From contig JAQTNF010000042.1 of assembly GCA_028713995.1 (NCBI GenBank), forward strand, positions 1 through 34,349: a stretch of 34,349 nt of DNA. Direction: 5' to 3'. Position numbers and translations under genes: made by a program. Below are positions 22,042 to 30,443 of this stretch, one piece after another. The stretch's first letter is position 1; each line of letters begins with the position of its first letter. The notes under the pieces were generated by a model that saw only the letters and a list, made by a program, of their open reading frames with translations, made no database searches and was not told where the DNA came from. This DNA is from Deltaproteobacteria bacterium (GTDB taxonomy: Bacteria > Myxococcota_A > Polyangia > JAAYKL01).

Positions 22042-23558
22042 CGGCCAATAAGAATGAAAGAGGCGCGGGGGAAGCGCACAAGACGGGCGCGGCCGCGCCG
22101 CTCCGCCTTTGGCCTGTGGCGGTGTGTCTGCTCGCCGTCGCGGCGGTCGTGGCGCAGAGCCTGTATCTTCGCTGGACGCTGGACGACGCGTACATCGCCT
22201 TTGCCTACGCGCAAAACTGGGTGCTGGGCAACGGCCTGGTCTTCAACGTCGGCGAGCGCGTCGAAGGCTACACGTCCTTCTCGTGGGTGGCCCTTTCCGC
22301 CTTGGGCCTCCGGCTCAAAGCCGATGTCGTTCCGTGGAGCATGGGCCTCGGAATCCTCGCCGCGGTCGGGACGGTGCTGGTGACCTGGCGACTCGCGGGC
22401 GAGCTCATGCCACGGGAAAAACGAAACGGCGCGGTGCTCGGCGCGCTGCTCGTCGCGAGCTATCCCGCCGTCGGGTGGTGGGCGCCGTCCGGGATGGAGA
22501 CGGTGTTGTTTGCGTTGCTGGCGACGCTCGTCCTCTGGCGGCACGTGCGCGACGGCGCCGGCTCCACGTTCACGCCGATCTGGCTGGCTCTCGCGTCCAT
22601 GACACGGCCGGAAGGCTGCCTGCTCGCGGCGGTGGTGTGCGCCGACGTGTTCCGGACCGCGCGCTGGCCCGTCGCCGTTCGCTATGCCGCGCGGTTCCTC
22701 GCAATCTTCCTTCCGTACTGCGCCTGGCGCCTCTGGTATTACGGCCATCCGTTTCCGAATACATTTTACGCGAAGGTCGGATACACGCCGGACCAGGTGC
22801 TGCGGGGCCTCGTCTATCTGAAGGACTTCGTGACTTCGGGGAACGGCGCGATACTGGTCGGCGGCGCGTTGATGGCTCCGGTGACAGGGATCGGCCGGCG
22901 AGCGGCCGCGGTGTACGTCTTCATTGTCGCGTACTTCGGCTACATCGTCCTCGTCGGCGGCGACTATTTCCTTTTCCATCGTTTCTTCGTGGCGGTCGTC
23001 CCGACGCTCGCGGCGCTGACGATCGCCGGCATCGGACGGGGCGTGGCCCGGCTCACCTCTTCCAATCGCATCGCTGGCGCGACCTTCCTGCTGGTGCTCC
23101 TCCTGTGGGCGGCCGCCGGTCTTTCGTTGTGGCGTGCGGAGCGGTTTTTTTTGCCGCAGATGCGTTTCGGAGCCGGGTTGACCCGCGGGATCGCGACCTT
23201 CGCCAGGGAGCACACGCGTAAGGACGAGTCGATCGCGACGATCTTCGTCGGCGCGGTGAAGTTCTACAGCGGCCGCACGGTCATCGACATGGTGGGCATG
23301 ACGGACGAGCACATCGCGCACCGGTCCGCCCCTGGCTTCGGGCGCGGATTGGCGGGGCATGAGAGGTACGATTCACAATACGTGCTCGGCCGAAGGCCGC
23401 GGTACATCGTCATCGGCGGCGTGAACCCCGACCTGGGGGCCGCAAGTGACATGTGGACCCAACCGCTGTTCAGAAGATGCTACGTCCGAGAACAGGGGAC
23501 GTCCGCAGCGGGAATGGGCTTCTTTCGCCGTATCGACGGGTGCACGGACGCACGCTAG
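22038..23558 (+). CDS. GT-C family glycosyltransferase, copy 1
   Basis: The 506-residue integral membrane protein has about ten hydrophobic segments and the acidic first-loop motif TLDDAYIAFAYAQN (Asp49, Asp50), followed by NGLVFNVGERVEGYTSFSW. This pattern is typical of GT-C enzymes of the ArnT/PMT/AftB kind, which use polyprenyl-phosphate sugars on the outer face of the inner membrane. A soluble C-terminal region (about 365-506) follows. The sugar and acceptor are unknown. GTG 22038 overlaps the FGE-like stop (GTGA); no better start is visible. The first two thirds are identical in DNA to the next gene, while the 3' third differs. Confidence 0.8.
   Translation: MTANKNERGAGEAHKTGAAAPLRLWPVAVCLLAVAAVVAQSLYLRWTLDDAYIAFAYAQNWVLGNGLVFNVGERVEGYTSFSWVALSALGLRLKADVVPWSMGLGILAAVGTVLVTWRLAGELMPREKRNGAVLGALLVASYPAVGWWAPSGMETVLFALLATLVLWRHVRDGAGSTFTPIWLALASMTRPEGCLLAAVVCADVFRTARWPVAVRYAARFLAIFLPYCAWRLWYYGHPFPNTFYAKVGYTPDQVLRGLVYLKDFVTSGNGAILVGGALMAPVTGIGRRAAAVYVFIVAYFGYIVLVGGDYFLFHRFFVAVVPTLAALTIAGIGRGVARLTSSNRIAGATFLLVLLLWAAAGLSLWRAERFFLPQMRFGAGLTRGIATFAREHTRKDESIATIFVGAVKFYSGRTVIDMVGMTDEHIAHRSAPGFGRGLAGHERYDSQYVLGRRPRYIVIGGVNPDLGAASDMWTQPLFRRCYVREQGTSAAGMGFFRRIDGCTDAR
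22054..23135 (+). repeat. 1082-bp tandem duplicate, unit 1
   Basis: These 1082 bases match 23585-24666 with no difference that I could find, at an offset of 1531 bp. Predicted proteins agree in several frames on both strands, which supports identity also at silent sites. The match begins abruptly at ATGAAAGAGG and ends abruptly at GGCGT. Confidence 0.92.
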
Positions 23559-23559
23559 G

Positions 23560-25101
23560 ATGTCAACGGACATGCGGGAGTCGGATGAAAGAGGCGCGGG
23601 GGAAGCGCACAAGACGGGCGCGGCCGCGCCGCTCCGCCTTTGGCCTGTGGCGGTGTGTCTGCTCGCCGTCGCGGCGGTCGTGGCGCAGAGCCTGTATCTT
23701 CGCTGGACGCTGGACGACGCGTACATCGCCTTTGCCTACGCGCAAAACTGGGTGCTGGGCAACGGCCTGGTCTTCAACGTCGGCGAGCGCGTCGAAGGCT
23801 ACACGTCCTTCTCGTGGGTGGCCCTTTCCGCCTTGGGCCTCCGGCTCAAAGCCGATGTCGTTCCGTGGAGCATGGGCCTCGGAATCCTCGCCGCGGTCGG
23901 GACGGTGCTGGTGACCTGGCGACTCGCGGGCGAGCTCATGCCACGGGAAAAACGAAACGGCGCGGTGCTCGGCGCGCTGCTCGTCGCGAGCTATCCCGCC
24001 GTCGGGTGGTGGGCGCCGTCCGGGATGGAGACGGTGTTGTTTGCGTTGCTGGCGACGCTCGTCCTCTGGCGGCACGTGCGCGACGGCGCCGGCTCCACGT
24101 TCACGCCGATCTGGCTGGCTCTCGCGTCCATGACACGGCCGGAAGGCTGCCTGCTCGCGGCGGTGGTGTGCGCCGACGTGTTCCGGACCGCGCGCTGGCC
24201 CGTCGCCGTTCGCTATGCCGCGCGGTTCCTCGCAATCTTCCTTCCGTACTGCGCCTGGCGCCTCTGGTATTACGGCCATCCGTTTCCGAATACATTTTAC
24301 GCGAAGGTCGGATACACGCCGGACCAGGTGCTGCGGGGCCTCGTCTATCTGAAGGACTTCGTGACTTCGGGGAACGGCGCGATACTGGTCGGCGGCGCGT
24401 TGATGGCTCCGGTGACAGGGATCGGCCGGCGAGCGGCCGCGGTGTACGTCTTCATTGTCGCGTACTTCGGCTACATCGTCCTCGTCGGCGGCGACTATTT
24501 CCTTTTCCATCGTTTCTTCGTGGCGGTCGTCCCGACGCTCGCGGCGCTGACGATCGCCGGCATCGGACGGGGCGTGGCCCGGCTCACCTCTTCCAATCGC
24601 ATCGCTGGCGCGACCTTCCTGCTGGTGCTCCTCCTGTGGGCGGCCGCCGGTCTTTCGTTGTGGCGTATGGAGCGGAGCTTTCTTCCGGGGATGCGTTCGG
24701 GGAACGCTTTGACCCGCGGCGTCGCGGCCTTCGCCAGGGAGCACACGCGTAAGGACGAGTCGATCGCGACGATCATCGTCGGCCCGATGAAGTTCTACAG
24801 CGGTCGCACGGTCATCGACATGGTGGGCATGACGGACGAGCACATCGCGCATCGCCCTGCCCCTGGCTTCGGAAGCGGATGGGCCGGGCATGAGAGATAC
24901 GATTCACGGTACGTGCTCGGCCGCCGGCCGCGATACATCATCGTCATCGGCGGCGTGAACCCCGGCGCGCCGCTCATGGCCGTAAGGGACATGGGAGCGC
25001 AACCACTGTTCAGGAAGTGCTACGCCCAAGAAAAGGGGACGCCCGAAGCGGGAGTGTTCTTCTTCTTCCGCCGCATCGACGGGTGCACGGACGCACGCTA
25101 G
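23560..25101 (+). CDS. GT-C family glycosyltransferase, copy 2
   Basis: The 513-residue paralogue of the preceding gene has the same membrane domain with TLDDAYIAFAYAQN and the same loop sequences. After the identical block the C-terminal region diverges (MERSFLPGMRSGNALTRGV against AERFFLPQMRFGAGLTRGI) but keeps KFYSGRTVIDMVGMTDEHIA and the ending RRIDGCTDAR. The start is ATG 23560, one base after the stop of copy 1; an in-frame ATG at 23572 is also possible. The difference in the extracytoplasmic tail may give the two enzymes different acceptors or partners. That is inference. Confidence 0.8.
   Translation: MSTDMRESDERGAGEAHKTGAAAPLRLWPVAVCLLAVAAVVAQSLYLRWTLDDAYIAFAYAQNWVLGNGLVFNVGERVEGYTSFSWVALSALGLRLKADVVPWSMGLGILAAVGTVLVTWRLAGELMPREKRNGAVLGALLVASYPAVGWWAPSGMETVLFALLATLVLWRHVRDGAGSTFTPIWLALASMTRPEGCLLAAVVCADVFRTARWPVAVRYAARFLAIFLPYCAWRLWYYGHPFPNTFYAKVGYTPDQVLRGLVYLKDFVTSGNGAILVGGALMAPVTGIGRRAAAVYVFIVAYFGYIVLVGGDYFLFHRFFVAVVPTLAALTIAGIGRGVARLTSSNRIAGATFLLVLLLWAAAGLSLWRMERSFLPGMRSGNALTRGVAAFAREHTRKDESIATIIVGPMKFYSGRTVIDMVGMTDEHIAHRPAPGFGSGWAGHERYDSRYVLGRRPRYIIVIGGVNPGAPLMAVRDMGAQPLFRKCYAQEKGTPEAGVFFFFRRIDGCTDAR
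23585..24666 (+). repeat. 1082-bp tandem duplicate, unit 2
   Basis: Second copy of the identical block. Beyond position 24666 the two genes are still homologous but clearly diverged, and similarity even extends past the stop codons (TAGGAYGKCAACGG), so the ancestral duplication was longer than the identical part. Confidence 0.92.
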
Positions 25102-25124
25102 GACGGCAACGGTCAGGCAGAGGC

Positions 25125-26132
25125 ATGCGCACCAGAACCAAACCGATCATTTTCGCATCGTTGACCCTGTTGATTGGGCTCTGCGTTTCGCTGGGAGCGA
25201 CGGAGCTGTTCCTGCGCCTGTACGGATTCTCCTTCCTCTTCTCCCCCCCCGAGATTCAGTTCGGGTGGCCGGATCCCGTAACCATCAAGGGCGTGTTTCA
25301 GGCCGACCGGGATCTCTTCTGGGTCACGAGGGACTATTACCCCAAGGTCGCGTCATGGCGTGGAAAGCATCCCGCCGTCGCATTCATGGGATGCTCCTGC
25401 ACGCAACTCTCGTCGTATGACAAACACTTGATGGACCTCGTCGCCGCCTATTCCAACAGGCCCGCGCCGAAATTCGTCAATCTCGGCGTAGCGGGCTGGA
25501 GCACCTACCAGGGAGCGCTTCAGCTCGAACGCGACGTCGTGCCCATGAAACCCCGTTTCATCACCGTGTATTACGGCTGGAACGATCATTGGATCAGCCT
25601 GGGAATCCAAGACAAGGATATCGGGAAGCTCCACATAAAAGGCATGAGGGCCCTCGATCGCCTCAGGGTGGCTCAATTGCTCAACCAGACAATCGTCAAC
25701 CTGAAAAGCCGGATCTCCAACGAGAAACGCCATCCGGAACGCGTGTCTCTCGACGATTTTCGCGCCAATCTCGTGGAAATCGTTCGTACGGCGCGCGCCG
25801 ACGACATCGAGCCCATCCTGCTCACGGCGCCGACCTCCCATCAGAAGGGCAAGGAACCCCCTTATCTCGCCGGAAGATGGCTCGACGACCTGAACGACCT
25901 CGTCCCCCTGCACCAACGCTACGCCGGCGCGGTGCGCGATGTCGCCGCGAGGGAAAAGGTGCTGCTCGCGGATCTCGCCCGGGAAACCGGAAATCGTCCG
26001 CACGAGCAAATCGCCCCCTGGTTCTGGCCGGACGGCATCCACCTCACCGAGCCGGGAAGCCAGGCCGTCGCCGGGATGCTTTTTGACTTTTTCAAGGACA
26101 ACAAGCTGATCGAACGGCTCACTCGCGAATAG
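25125..26132 (+). CDS. Membrane-anchored SGNH/GDSL-type hydrolase
   Basis: The 335-residue protein has one N-terminal membrane helix (about 8-26) and a periplasmic SGNH fold. Block I reads FMGCSCTQ with the likely nucleophile Ser91, block II has NLGVAGWST (about 119-127), block III is GWND (Asn153) and block V is WPDGIHLTEPG with Asp303 and His306. Such enzymes are esterases or acyltransferases acting on glycans or lipids. It starts 23 bp after the second glycosyltransferase and is the last gene of the operon, so removal or transfer of acyl groups on a surface glycan is plausible. Only a weak ribosome binding site (AGAGG close to the ATG) is visible. Confidence 0.8.
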   Translation: MRTRTKPIIFASLTLLIGLCVSLGATELFLRLYGFSFLFSPPEIQFGWPDPVTIKGVFQADRDLFWVTRDYYPKVASWRGKHPAVAFMGCSCTQLSSYDKHLMDLVAAYSNRPAPKFVNLGVAGWSTYQGALQLERDVVPMKPRFITVYYGWNDHWISLGIQDKDIGKLHIKGMRALDRLRVAQLLNQTIVNLKSRISNEKRHPERVSLDDFRANLVEIVRTARADDIEPILLTAPTSHQKGKEPPYLAGRWLDDLNDLVPLHQRYAGAVRDVAAREKVLLADLARETGNRPHEQIAPWFWPDGIHLTEPGSQAVAGMLFDFFKDNKLIERLTRE

Positions 26133-26176
26133 ACGTTTCGCGCTTTTCCCCGCATCACGTCTTCTCGATCGCCGTC

Positions 26177-27610
26177 CTACCTGATCATCGCCGGCAGATC
26201 CTCAATCCCATCCCGCCGCAGGATCTCTCGGACGAAAGGATGCCCGGCGCGTTGCAAGGTGGTTTTCGGGTCGAGCCGATAGGCTTCCCTCCAGGTGGCG
26301 AGCGAGCTCTCGGCCCGGCCCTGGAGCGCGGTCAGGATGGCCAGCGAGCACAGGATGCCGGCGTCCCTCGGTCCCATTTCCATGGCCTGTTTCAGGTAGA
26401 GCTCTCCCCGTTTGAGCCGCTCGCTCGGGTTCCAGGTCATGGTGGCCATCATGTAGCAGTATTGGCCGCGGCCCGCGATGACCTCGCGCGTGAAGCTCCT
26501 GTCGATCCGGAGGGCGCGTTCCAGGGCGGTCATGTCGATCTCGGCCGGACGCCGCTGCTCGCCGAACATCTCCCGCATGGTCTCGGCGAACCCGCGGGCG
26601 ATCCGGGCGTAGCCTTCCAGCGTCGGATGGCAGTTGTCCCACAGGAACTCGAATCCGAGCAGCCCGTCCGTGGTGGCCGACTCCAGGATCTTCACCGCAT
26701 CCACCACCGGCACCCGGCGGCGGGCGCAGATCTCCCGAAGGATCCGGGTCTGTTCCGAGATCTCGCGGTACGGGCTGCCGTCCTCGTCCACCGCCTTTTG
26801 ATAACAGGTGCGCGCATCGTCGAACCGGCCGCTCAGGCGGTGGCAATCCCCCGCCTTCTTCCACGCCAGGGCAAAAGCGGGCTCCAACTCCAGGATCCGC
26901 AGGTAATCCTTGAGGGCCGCCTCCGTCTGGCCCGCTTCCAGCTTGCGGTCCCCGTCGAGCAGAAGCCCCTTCACGGCCGGCCCGTCGGCCGGGTCGTGCA
27001 GCACGGAACGGTTCGGTTCCCAGTCCTTCATGTTGACGGCGATGGTCGAGACGATAACCCCGATGCCGGCGGCCTCGAGCGTGTCGATGATCTCCTCGAT
27101 GGTGGCAGCGTAGTCCCGAAAGACCTGCTCTTTCTCGGCCGGGGTGACCGTCGGTTGATCGAACAGGGGGCGCCCCTGCGCACGAAGGTCGGGGCGGCCG
27201 TCGAGGCGGAGAAACTCGTTGTTGCCCAGGTACAGGAATGCGACCGCCGTTCCGGCCTCGAACCGGGTGCGGGAAATCCGCCGGGCATGGGCTATCGCGT
27301 CCCGCGCCGGCTTTCCCGGTTCGCCGAGATTCACCACGCGGATGGGCCGCCCGTTGAACCGGCCGTCCCACAGCCGACTCACGATCCGGCCGAAATCCGC
27401 CCTGGGCGCGTAGGGCTCGCCGAACGCCGTCGAACCACCCAGGAGGAAGATCGTGAAGTCCCTGCTGCCGGGCGCGAGGTTTGCGTCCGTCCGGTCGCCC
27501 CGCGCGCCGGACAATCGCCAGACGCCGATCCCGGCCATCGCAATGAGGATCAGGCAGCCCGCCCAGAACAATGGCCCGCGAAGAAGCGCATGTTTGAGTG
27601 ACTTGTTCAT
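26177..27610 (-). CDS. Membrane-anchored SGNH hydrolase with inserted TPRs
   Basis: The 477-residue protein has an N-terminal membrane helix (about 12-32) and SGNH blocks: LLGGSTAFGEPY (Ser60), VVNLGEPGKPARD (block II), YLGNNE (Asn131) and WDNCHPTLEGY (Asp325, His328). Between blocks III and V lies a TPR-like pair (about 213-275, TEAALKDYLRILELEPAFAL), and more helical repeats form the C-terminus (about 400-477). This mixed SGNH/TPR design suits a periplasmic enzyme that recruits partners. It converges with the other SGNH gene (44-bp gap) and diverges from the next lipoprotein gene (48-bp gap). Confidence 0.8.
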   Translation of the reverse strand: MNKSLKHALLRGPLFWAGCLILIAMAGIGVWRLSGARGDRTDANLAPGSRDFTIFLLGGSTAFGEPYAPRADFGRIVSRLWDGRFNGRPIRVVNLGEPGKPARDAIAHARRISRTRFEAGTAVAFLYLGNNEFLRLDGRPDLRAQGRPLFDQPTVTPAEKEQVFRDYAATIEEIIDTLEAAGIGVIVSTIAVNMKDWEPNRSVLHDPADGPAVKGLLLDGDRKLEAGQTEAALKDYLRILELEPAFALAWKKAGDCHRLSGRFDDARTCYQKAVDEDGSPYREISEQTRILREICARRRVPVVDAVKILESATTDGLLGFEFLWDNCHPTLEGYARIARGFAETMREMFGEQRRPAEIDMTALERALRIDRSFTREVIAGRGQYCYMMATMTWNPSERLKRGELYLKQAMEMGPRDAGILCSLAILTALQGRAESSLATWREAYRLDPKTTLQRAGHPFVREILRRDGIEDLPAMIR

Positions 27611-27625
27611 AGCCCGCGATAGGAA

Positions 27626-27634
27626 TGCTACAAT
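27626..27634 (+). promoter_or_regulatory. Extended -10 promoter of the 27659 lipoprotein gene
   Basis: TGCTACAAT is an extended -10 (TGN plus TACAAT, one base off TATAAT). The predicted start lies about 7 bases downstream, followed by AAAGGAGG and the ATG. No -35 with normal spacing is visible (TTGTTC is 20 bases away). Confidence 0.4.
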
Positions 27635-27658
27635 ACCATCATCAAAGGAGGGATATCC

Positions 27659-28294
27659 ATGCGACGTGCACTCTTTGTTCTGATGATGCTGTTCGCGCCG
27701 GCCTGTTCGAGCAGATCGAGCGACGACGACACCGGGATCGGATCCGACACGGGAACCGACACGAGCTCGGACACGGCAGACGCCGGAGCAGACTCCGACG
27801 GTGATACCGACGGTGACACGGACGCCGACACAGACACGGACTCCGACACAGACAGCGACACGGGCGCCGACACAGACAGCGACACGGGCGCCGACACAGA
27901 CAGCGACACGGGCGCCGACACCGATGGCGACACGGACGCGGACGGGGGGAGCTACGAGGGCGTGCCGTGCGGCAACGGCGTCTGCATCACGATGCATGAG
28001 GCTTGTTGTGTGACAGAGTCGCCCTGGTCCCAGGATTGCAACTCAATCGTGGCGTCGTGCACGGGCGACTTCAAATTGACCTGCGACGGCCCTGAGGACT
28101 GCGGCGGCGTTGGCCATGCTTGCTGCCTGCCGTCCGGCGCGATCAACCAGTCGAACTGCATTGCAGGCGAGTGCCTGTCGCCGGAGCTCACCATGTGCCA
28201 TGAGAACAAGGACTGCGGCAAAGGCGAGTTCTGCTGCCCGGATGTGTTCTTCGGCTATTCCTACAAAGCCTGCCACACCTCGAGCTGCGGCTAG
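27659..28294 (+). CDS. Cys-rich lipoprotein with Asp/Thr repeat linker
   Basis: The 211-residue product has a short lipoprotein signal (LFVLMMLFAPAC), an acidic linker rich in Asp, Thr, Ser and Ala (about 20-100) and a compact Cys-rich end (about 103-211). The end has three modules closed by Cys-Cys (MHEACC, VGHACC, GEFCC), so a set of disulfides is likely. The linker should lift the domain from the outer membrane. No enzyme motif is seen. The ribosome binding site AAAGGAGG is strong. Its stop codon overlaps the stop of the opposite gene within CTAG (28291-28294). Confidence 0.8.
   Translation: MRRALFVLMMLFAPACSSRSSDDDTGIGSDTGTDTSSDTADAGADSDGDTDGDTDADTDTDSDTDSDTGADTDSDTGADTDSDTGADTDGDTDADGGSYEGVPCGNGVCITMHEACCVTESPWSQDCNSIVASCTGDFKLTCDGPEDCGGVGHACCLPSGAINQSNCIAGECLSPELTMCHENKDCGKGEFCCPDVFFGYSYKACHTSSCG
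27851..27922 (+). repeat. Three 24-bp tandem repeats in linker
   Basis: The unit GACAGCGACACGGGCGCCGA plus CACA occurs at 27851-27874, 27875-27898 and 27899-27922 (the last base differs). It encodes DSDTGADT, so unit number can change in frame. Confidence 0.92.
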
Positions 28295-29592
28295 TCGGTC
28301 GGCTTTCCCTCGGCGGACGGGGTCTCGCCCGCGGGCGCCGGCGCGGACAGGCCGAGCGCCGCCTCGAGCTTGGCGACGTTCGAGCGGGCCGTGGCGGCTC
28401 CGCGACCCGTGGGGTTCTCCGACAGGTACCGTTTGTAGAGCGCGAGCGCCTCTTGCTTCTGGCCTTGCGCCTTCAGGGCCTCGGCGAGCCCGAGCACGGC
28501 CGGCCCGTTGGACGGGCTGATGGCGAGCACCTTGCGGAACGAGGCCGCGGCCTGACCGTAGGAGCCCTTGTCCAGGTAGCACGAGCCCAGGCCCGACAGG
28601 GCGTCCACGTTGGACGGCTGCTTCGTCAGCACCTTCTGGAAGAGCGCCATCGCCTCGGTGATGTTGCCGCCCGCCTTTGAAGCCGAGGCCTGCTCGAGCA
28701 GGGCGTCCGTGCTGTTGGCAGCGGGCGCAACGGGCGCAGATGGAGTGGGCTTGCCCTGCGAAGCCGGCGCGGCGGGCGAAGCATGGGGCGCCGCCGGTTT
28801 GGGGGCCGGCGCAGGCGCGACTGGAGGGGGCTCGGGAGGTGCGGGCGCCGGAACGGGCTCGGGTGGTGGCTCGGGCCTGGCCGCCACGCCTGCATCCGGT
28901 TTGGGCGCAGGCGCCGCGACAGGAGCCTCGGGCGTCGGGCTCACCAAAGGCCTGACCTTTTCCTGCTCCGCGACCGCCGGCGCTTCGCCCTGCTCCTCGG
29001 TCGCAAGCTTGCCGCGATCCTGCGAGCCGGAGACGGCGAACCAGGCCGCGATGGCGATCCCCGCGACCACGACGGCCGCCGCGATCCACGTCGCCTTCGA
29101 GCGCCCCGTCCTCGCCGGCGACGGAGAATCCGGAGAAGTCTGCGTGGCGGGTTTCGATGGTTCGCCGCCCGGCTTGGCCTTCCGGGGCGGAGGAGGAGTG
29201 CTGAACGACTCGATCCTCGCCGGCCGCACGCCCTTTGGCGACACGGGCGCGAGCGAGGCGCGGACCTCGGCGGCCTTGTGCGCCTCGGCAAAGAACGATT
29301 TCATCTCGGAGAAGTCGCCGAGCCGCTTCCACTCCTTGCCCGCGCGCGAGATCTCATCGTCCTCGCTCACCTCCTCCGCGAGTATCCACCCTTGCAGCAC
29401 GCCCAGGTGCTCGAACGGAGTGGTCTCTCCGTCCTTCCTGCGCAGGATCCACGTGTCCATGCCCGACCCGGTACGCCGGAACACCTTGAAGACGTGCCCG
29501 CAGTTCGTGCAACGGACCGAGGTTCCGCCCGCACCGACGAGGGTCTCATCGAGAGAGTATTCGAACTCGCATTTTGCGCATTTGACGTCCAT
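28291..29592 (-). CDS. MJ0042-type zinc-ribbon, transmembrane TPR protein
   Basis: The 433-residue protein begins with a zinc ribbon (CAKC at 5-8 and CTNC near 28-31, in the pattern VKCxxCxxxY...VRCxxCGHVFKV of MJ0042 domains). A conserved-looking cytoplasmic segment follows (about 45-105, WILRRKDGETTPFEHLGVLQ), similar in style to GYF-2 type adaptors. One membrane helix lies at about 168-186 (WIAAAVVVAGIAIAAWFAV). The periplasmic part has a long Pro/Ala linker (about 210-290), three or so TPRs (about 293-400) and a tail. Such proteins occur widely in Myxococcota, mostly without known function. It shares a 197-bp divergent promoter region with the ECF sigma gene. Confidence 0.82.
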   Translation of the reverse strand: MDVKCAKCEFEYSLDETLVGAGGTSVRCTNCGHVFKVFRRTGSGMDTWILRRKDGETTPFEHLGVLQGWILAEEVSEDDEISRAGKEWKRLGDFSEMKSFFAEAHKAAEVRASLAPVSPKGVRPARIESFSTPPPPRKAKPGGEPSKPATQTSPDSPSPARTGRSKATWIAAAVVVAGIAIAAWFAVSGSQDRGKLATEEQGEAPAVAEQEKVRPLVSPTPEAPVAAPAPKPDAGVAARPEPPPEPVPAPAPPEPPPVAPAPAPKPAAPHASPAAPASQGKPTPSAPVAPAANSTDALLEQASASKAGGNITEAMALFQKVLTKQPSNVDALSGLGSCYLDKGSYGQAAASFRKVLAISPSNGPAVLGLAEALKAQGQKQEALALYKRYLSENPTGRGAATARSNVAKLEAALGLSAPAPAGETPSAEGKPTD

Positions 29593-29671
29593 GGATGTGG
29601 ATCATGCCTCCGGTACCTGCGGGTTGGCAATGCAAACCCGCATTTTTAGCTTTGTCGCCCAAGACCCGTTT

Positions 29672-29682
29672 CACGGCTCAAG
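29672..29682 (-). promoter_or_regulatory. CTTGAGCCGTG element upstream of the zinc-ribbon gene
   Basis: On the minus strand the sequence reads CTTGAGCCGTG, 80 bases before the start of the zinc-ribbon/TPR gene. With the copy at 29711-29721 it forms a perfect 11-bp inverted repeat around a 28-bp AT-rich spacer. Confidence 0.5.
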
Positions 29683-29710
29683 AAAAGAATATTAATACAT
29701 GGGCACTGTA

Positions 29711-29721
29711 CTTGAGCCGTG
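29711..29721 (+). promoter_or_regulatory. CTTGAGCCGTG element upstream of the ECF sigma gene
   Basis: The same 11 bases as at 29672-29682, pointing towards the sigma gene, about 68 bases before its ATG. The match with the site at 33311 extends two bases further (CG). It may be a -35 element of an ECF promoter or a repressor site. Confidence 0.5.
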
Positions 29722-29789
29722 CGAAGGTCGCGAAAACACTTTACCTGTGGCATGAACGCTCAGGATGCGGTTGGCAGGGACGGCCGGAG

Positions 29790-30443
29790 ATGAGATTCGA
29801 CACGAACGCGCAAGACACCCAGGTCGGCTCCAACGACGCGGTCGTGCGCGCTCTGCGCTTCGTCGGGAACGATCGGGCGCTCCTCGCCGGGCTCAAGGAC
29901 AGCCATCCGGGCGCGGCCGCGGAGCTCTACGATCGGTACGCGGACCACGTCCAGCGCGTGCTGGCGCGCATCCTCGGCCTCGACCAGGATCTCGCGGACG
30001 TGCTCCAGGAGGTGTTCCTCGAGGCGCTCCGTTCTATCCGTTCGGTCGAGGACGGCTCACGCCTCAAGGCCTGGCTCACCAGCGTGGCGGTCCATACGGC
30101 CCATGCCTGCCTGCGCCGCCGTGGACGCCGAAAATGGCTCCTCATCCGCGAGCCGGAGCTGGTCCCTGAGCAGGCGGTTGCGGGGCCCGACCACGAGGCG
30201 CGCCAGATGCTTCAGGGGGCGTACGAGGTGCTCGATCGAATGCCCGTCAAAGAGCGCATCGCGTTCGCGTTGCGCCATGTGGAGGACCTCCCGCTTGCCG
30301 AGGTCGCCGAGGCGTGCGGCGTCTCGCTCGCGACCGTCAAGCGAGTTCTTGCGCGGGCCGAGAAGAGGTTCACCGCGCTGGCGGGGCGACACCCCTTGCT
30401 CAGGGCGCGGCTCGCCGAACTCTCCGGAAGGAGGAACCCATGA
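29790..30443 (+). CDS. ECF-type RNA polymerase sigma factor
   Basis: The 217-residue protein has region 2 (about 38-110, AELYDRYADHVQRVLARILG, DLADVLQEVFLEALRSI, LKAWLTSVAVHTAHACLRRR) and region 4 with a helix-turn-helix (about 148-200, LPLAEVAEACGVSLATVKRV). It lacks regions 1 and 3, as expected for the ECF group. It overlaps the FecR-like gene (ATGA), the usual pairing of an ECF factor with its regulator. ATG 29790 is chosen by homology of the fold start; GGAG directly before it is too close, and AGGGA at about 9 bases may serve instead. The frame is open upstream without a clear start. Confidence 0.92.
   Translation: MRFDTNAQDTQVGSNDAVVRALRFVGNDRALLAGLKDSHPGAAAELYDRYADHVQRVLARILGLDQDLADVLQEVFLEALRSIRSVEDGSRLKAWLTSVAVHTAHACLRRRGRRKWLLIREPELVPEQAVAGPDHEARQMLQGAYEVLDRMPVKERIAFALRHVEDLPLAEVAEACGVSLATVKRVLARAEKRFTALAGRHPLLRARLAELSGRRNP

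Noticed and set aside
21996-24891. Two long minus-strand open frames over the glycosyltransferase pair
   Set aside because: They are mirror shadows of the duplicated gene, copied along with it, rich in Arg and Glu, with no domain and no ribosome binding site.
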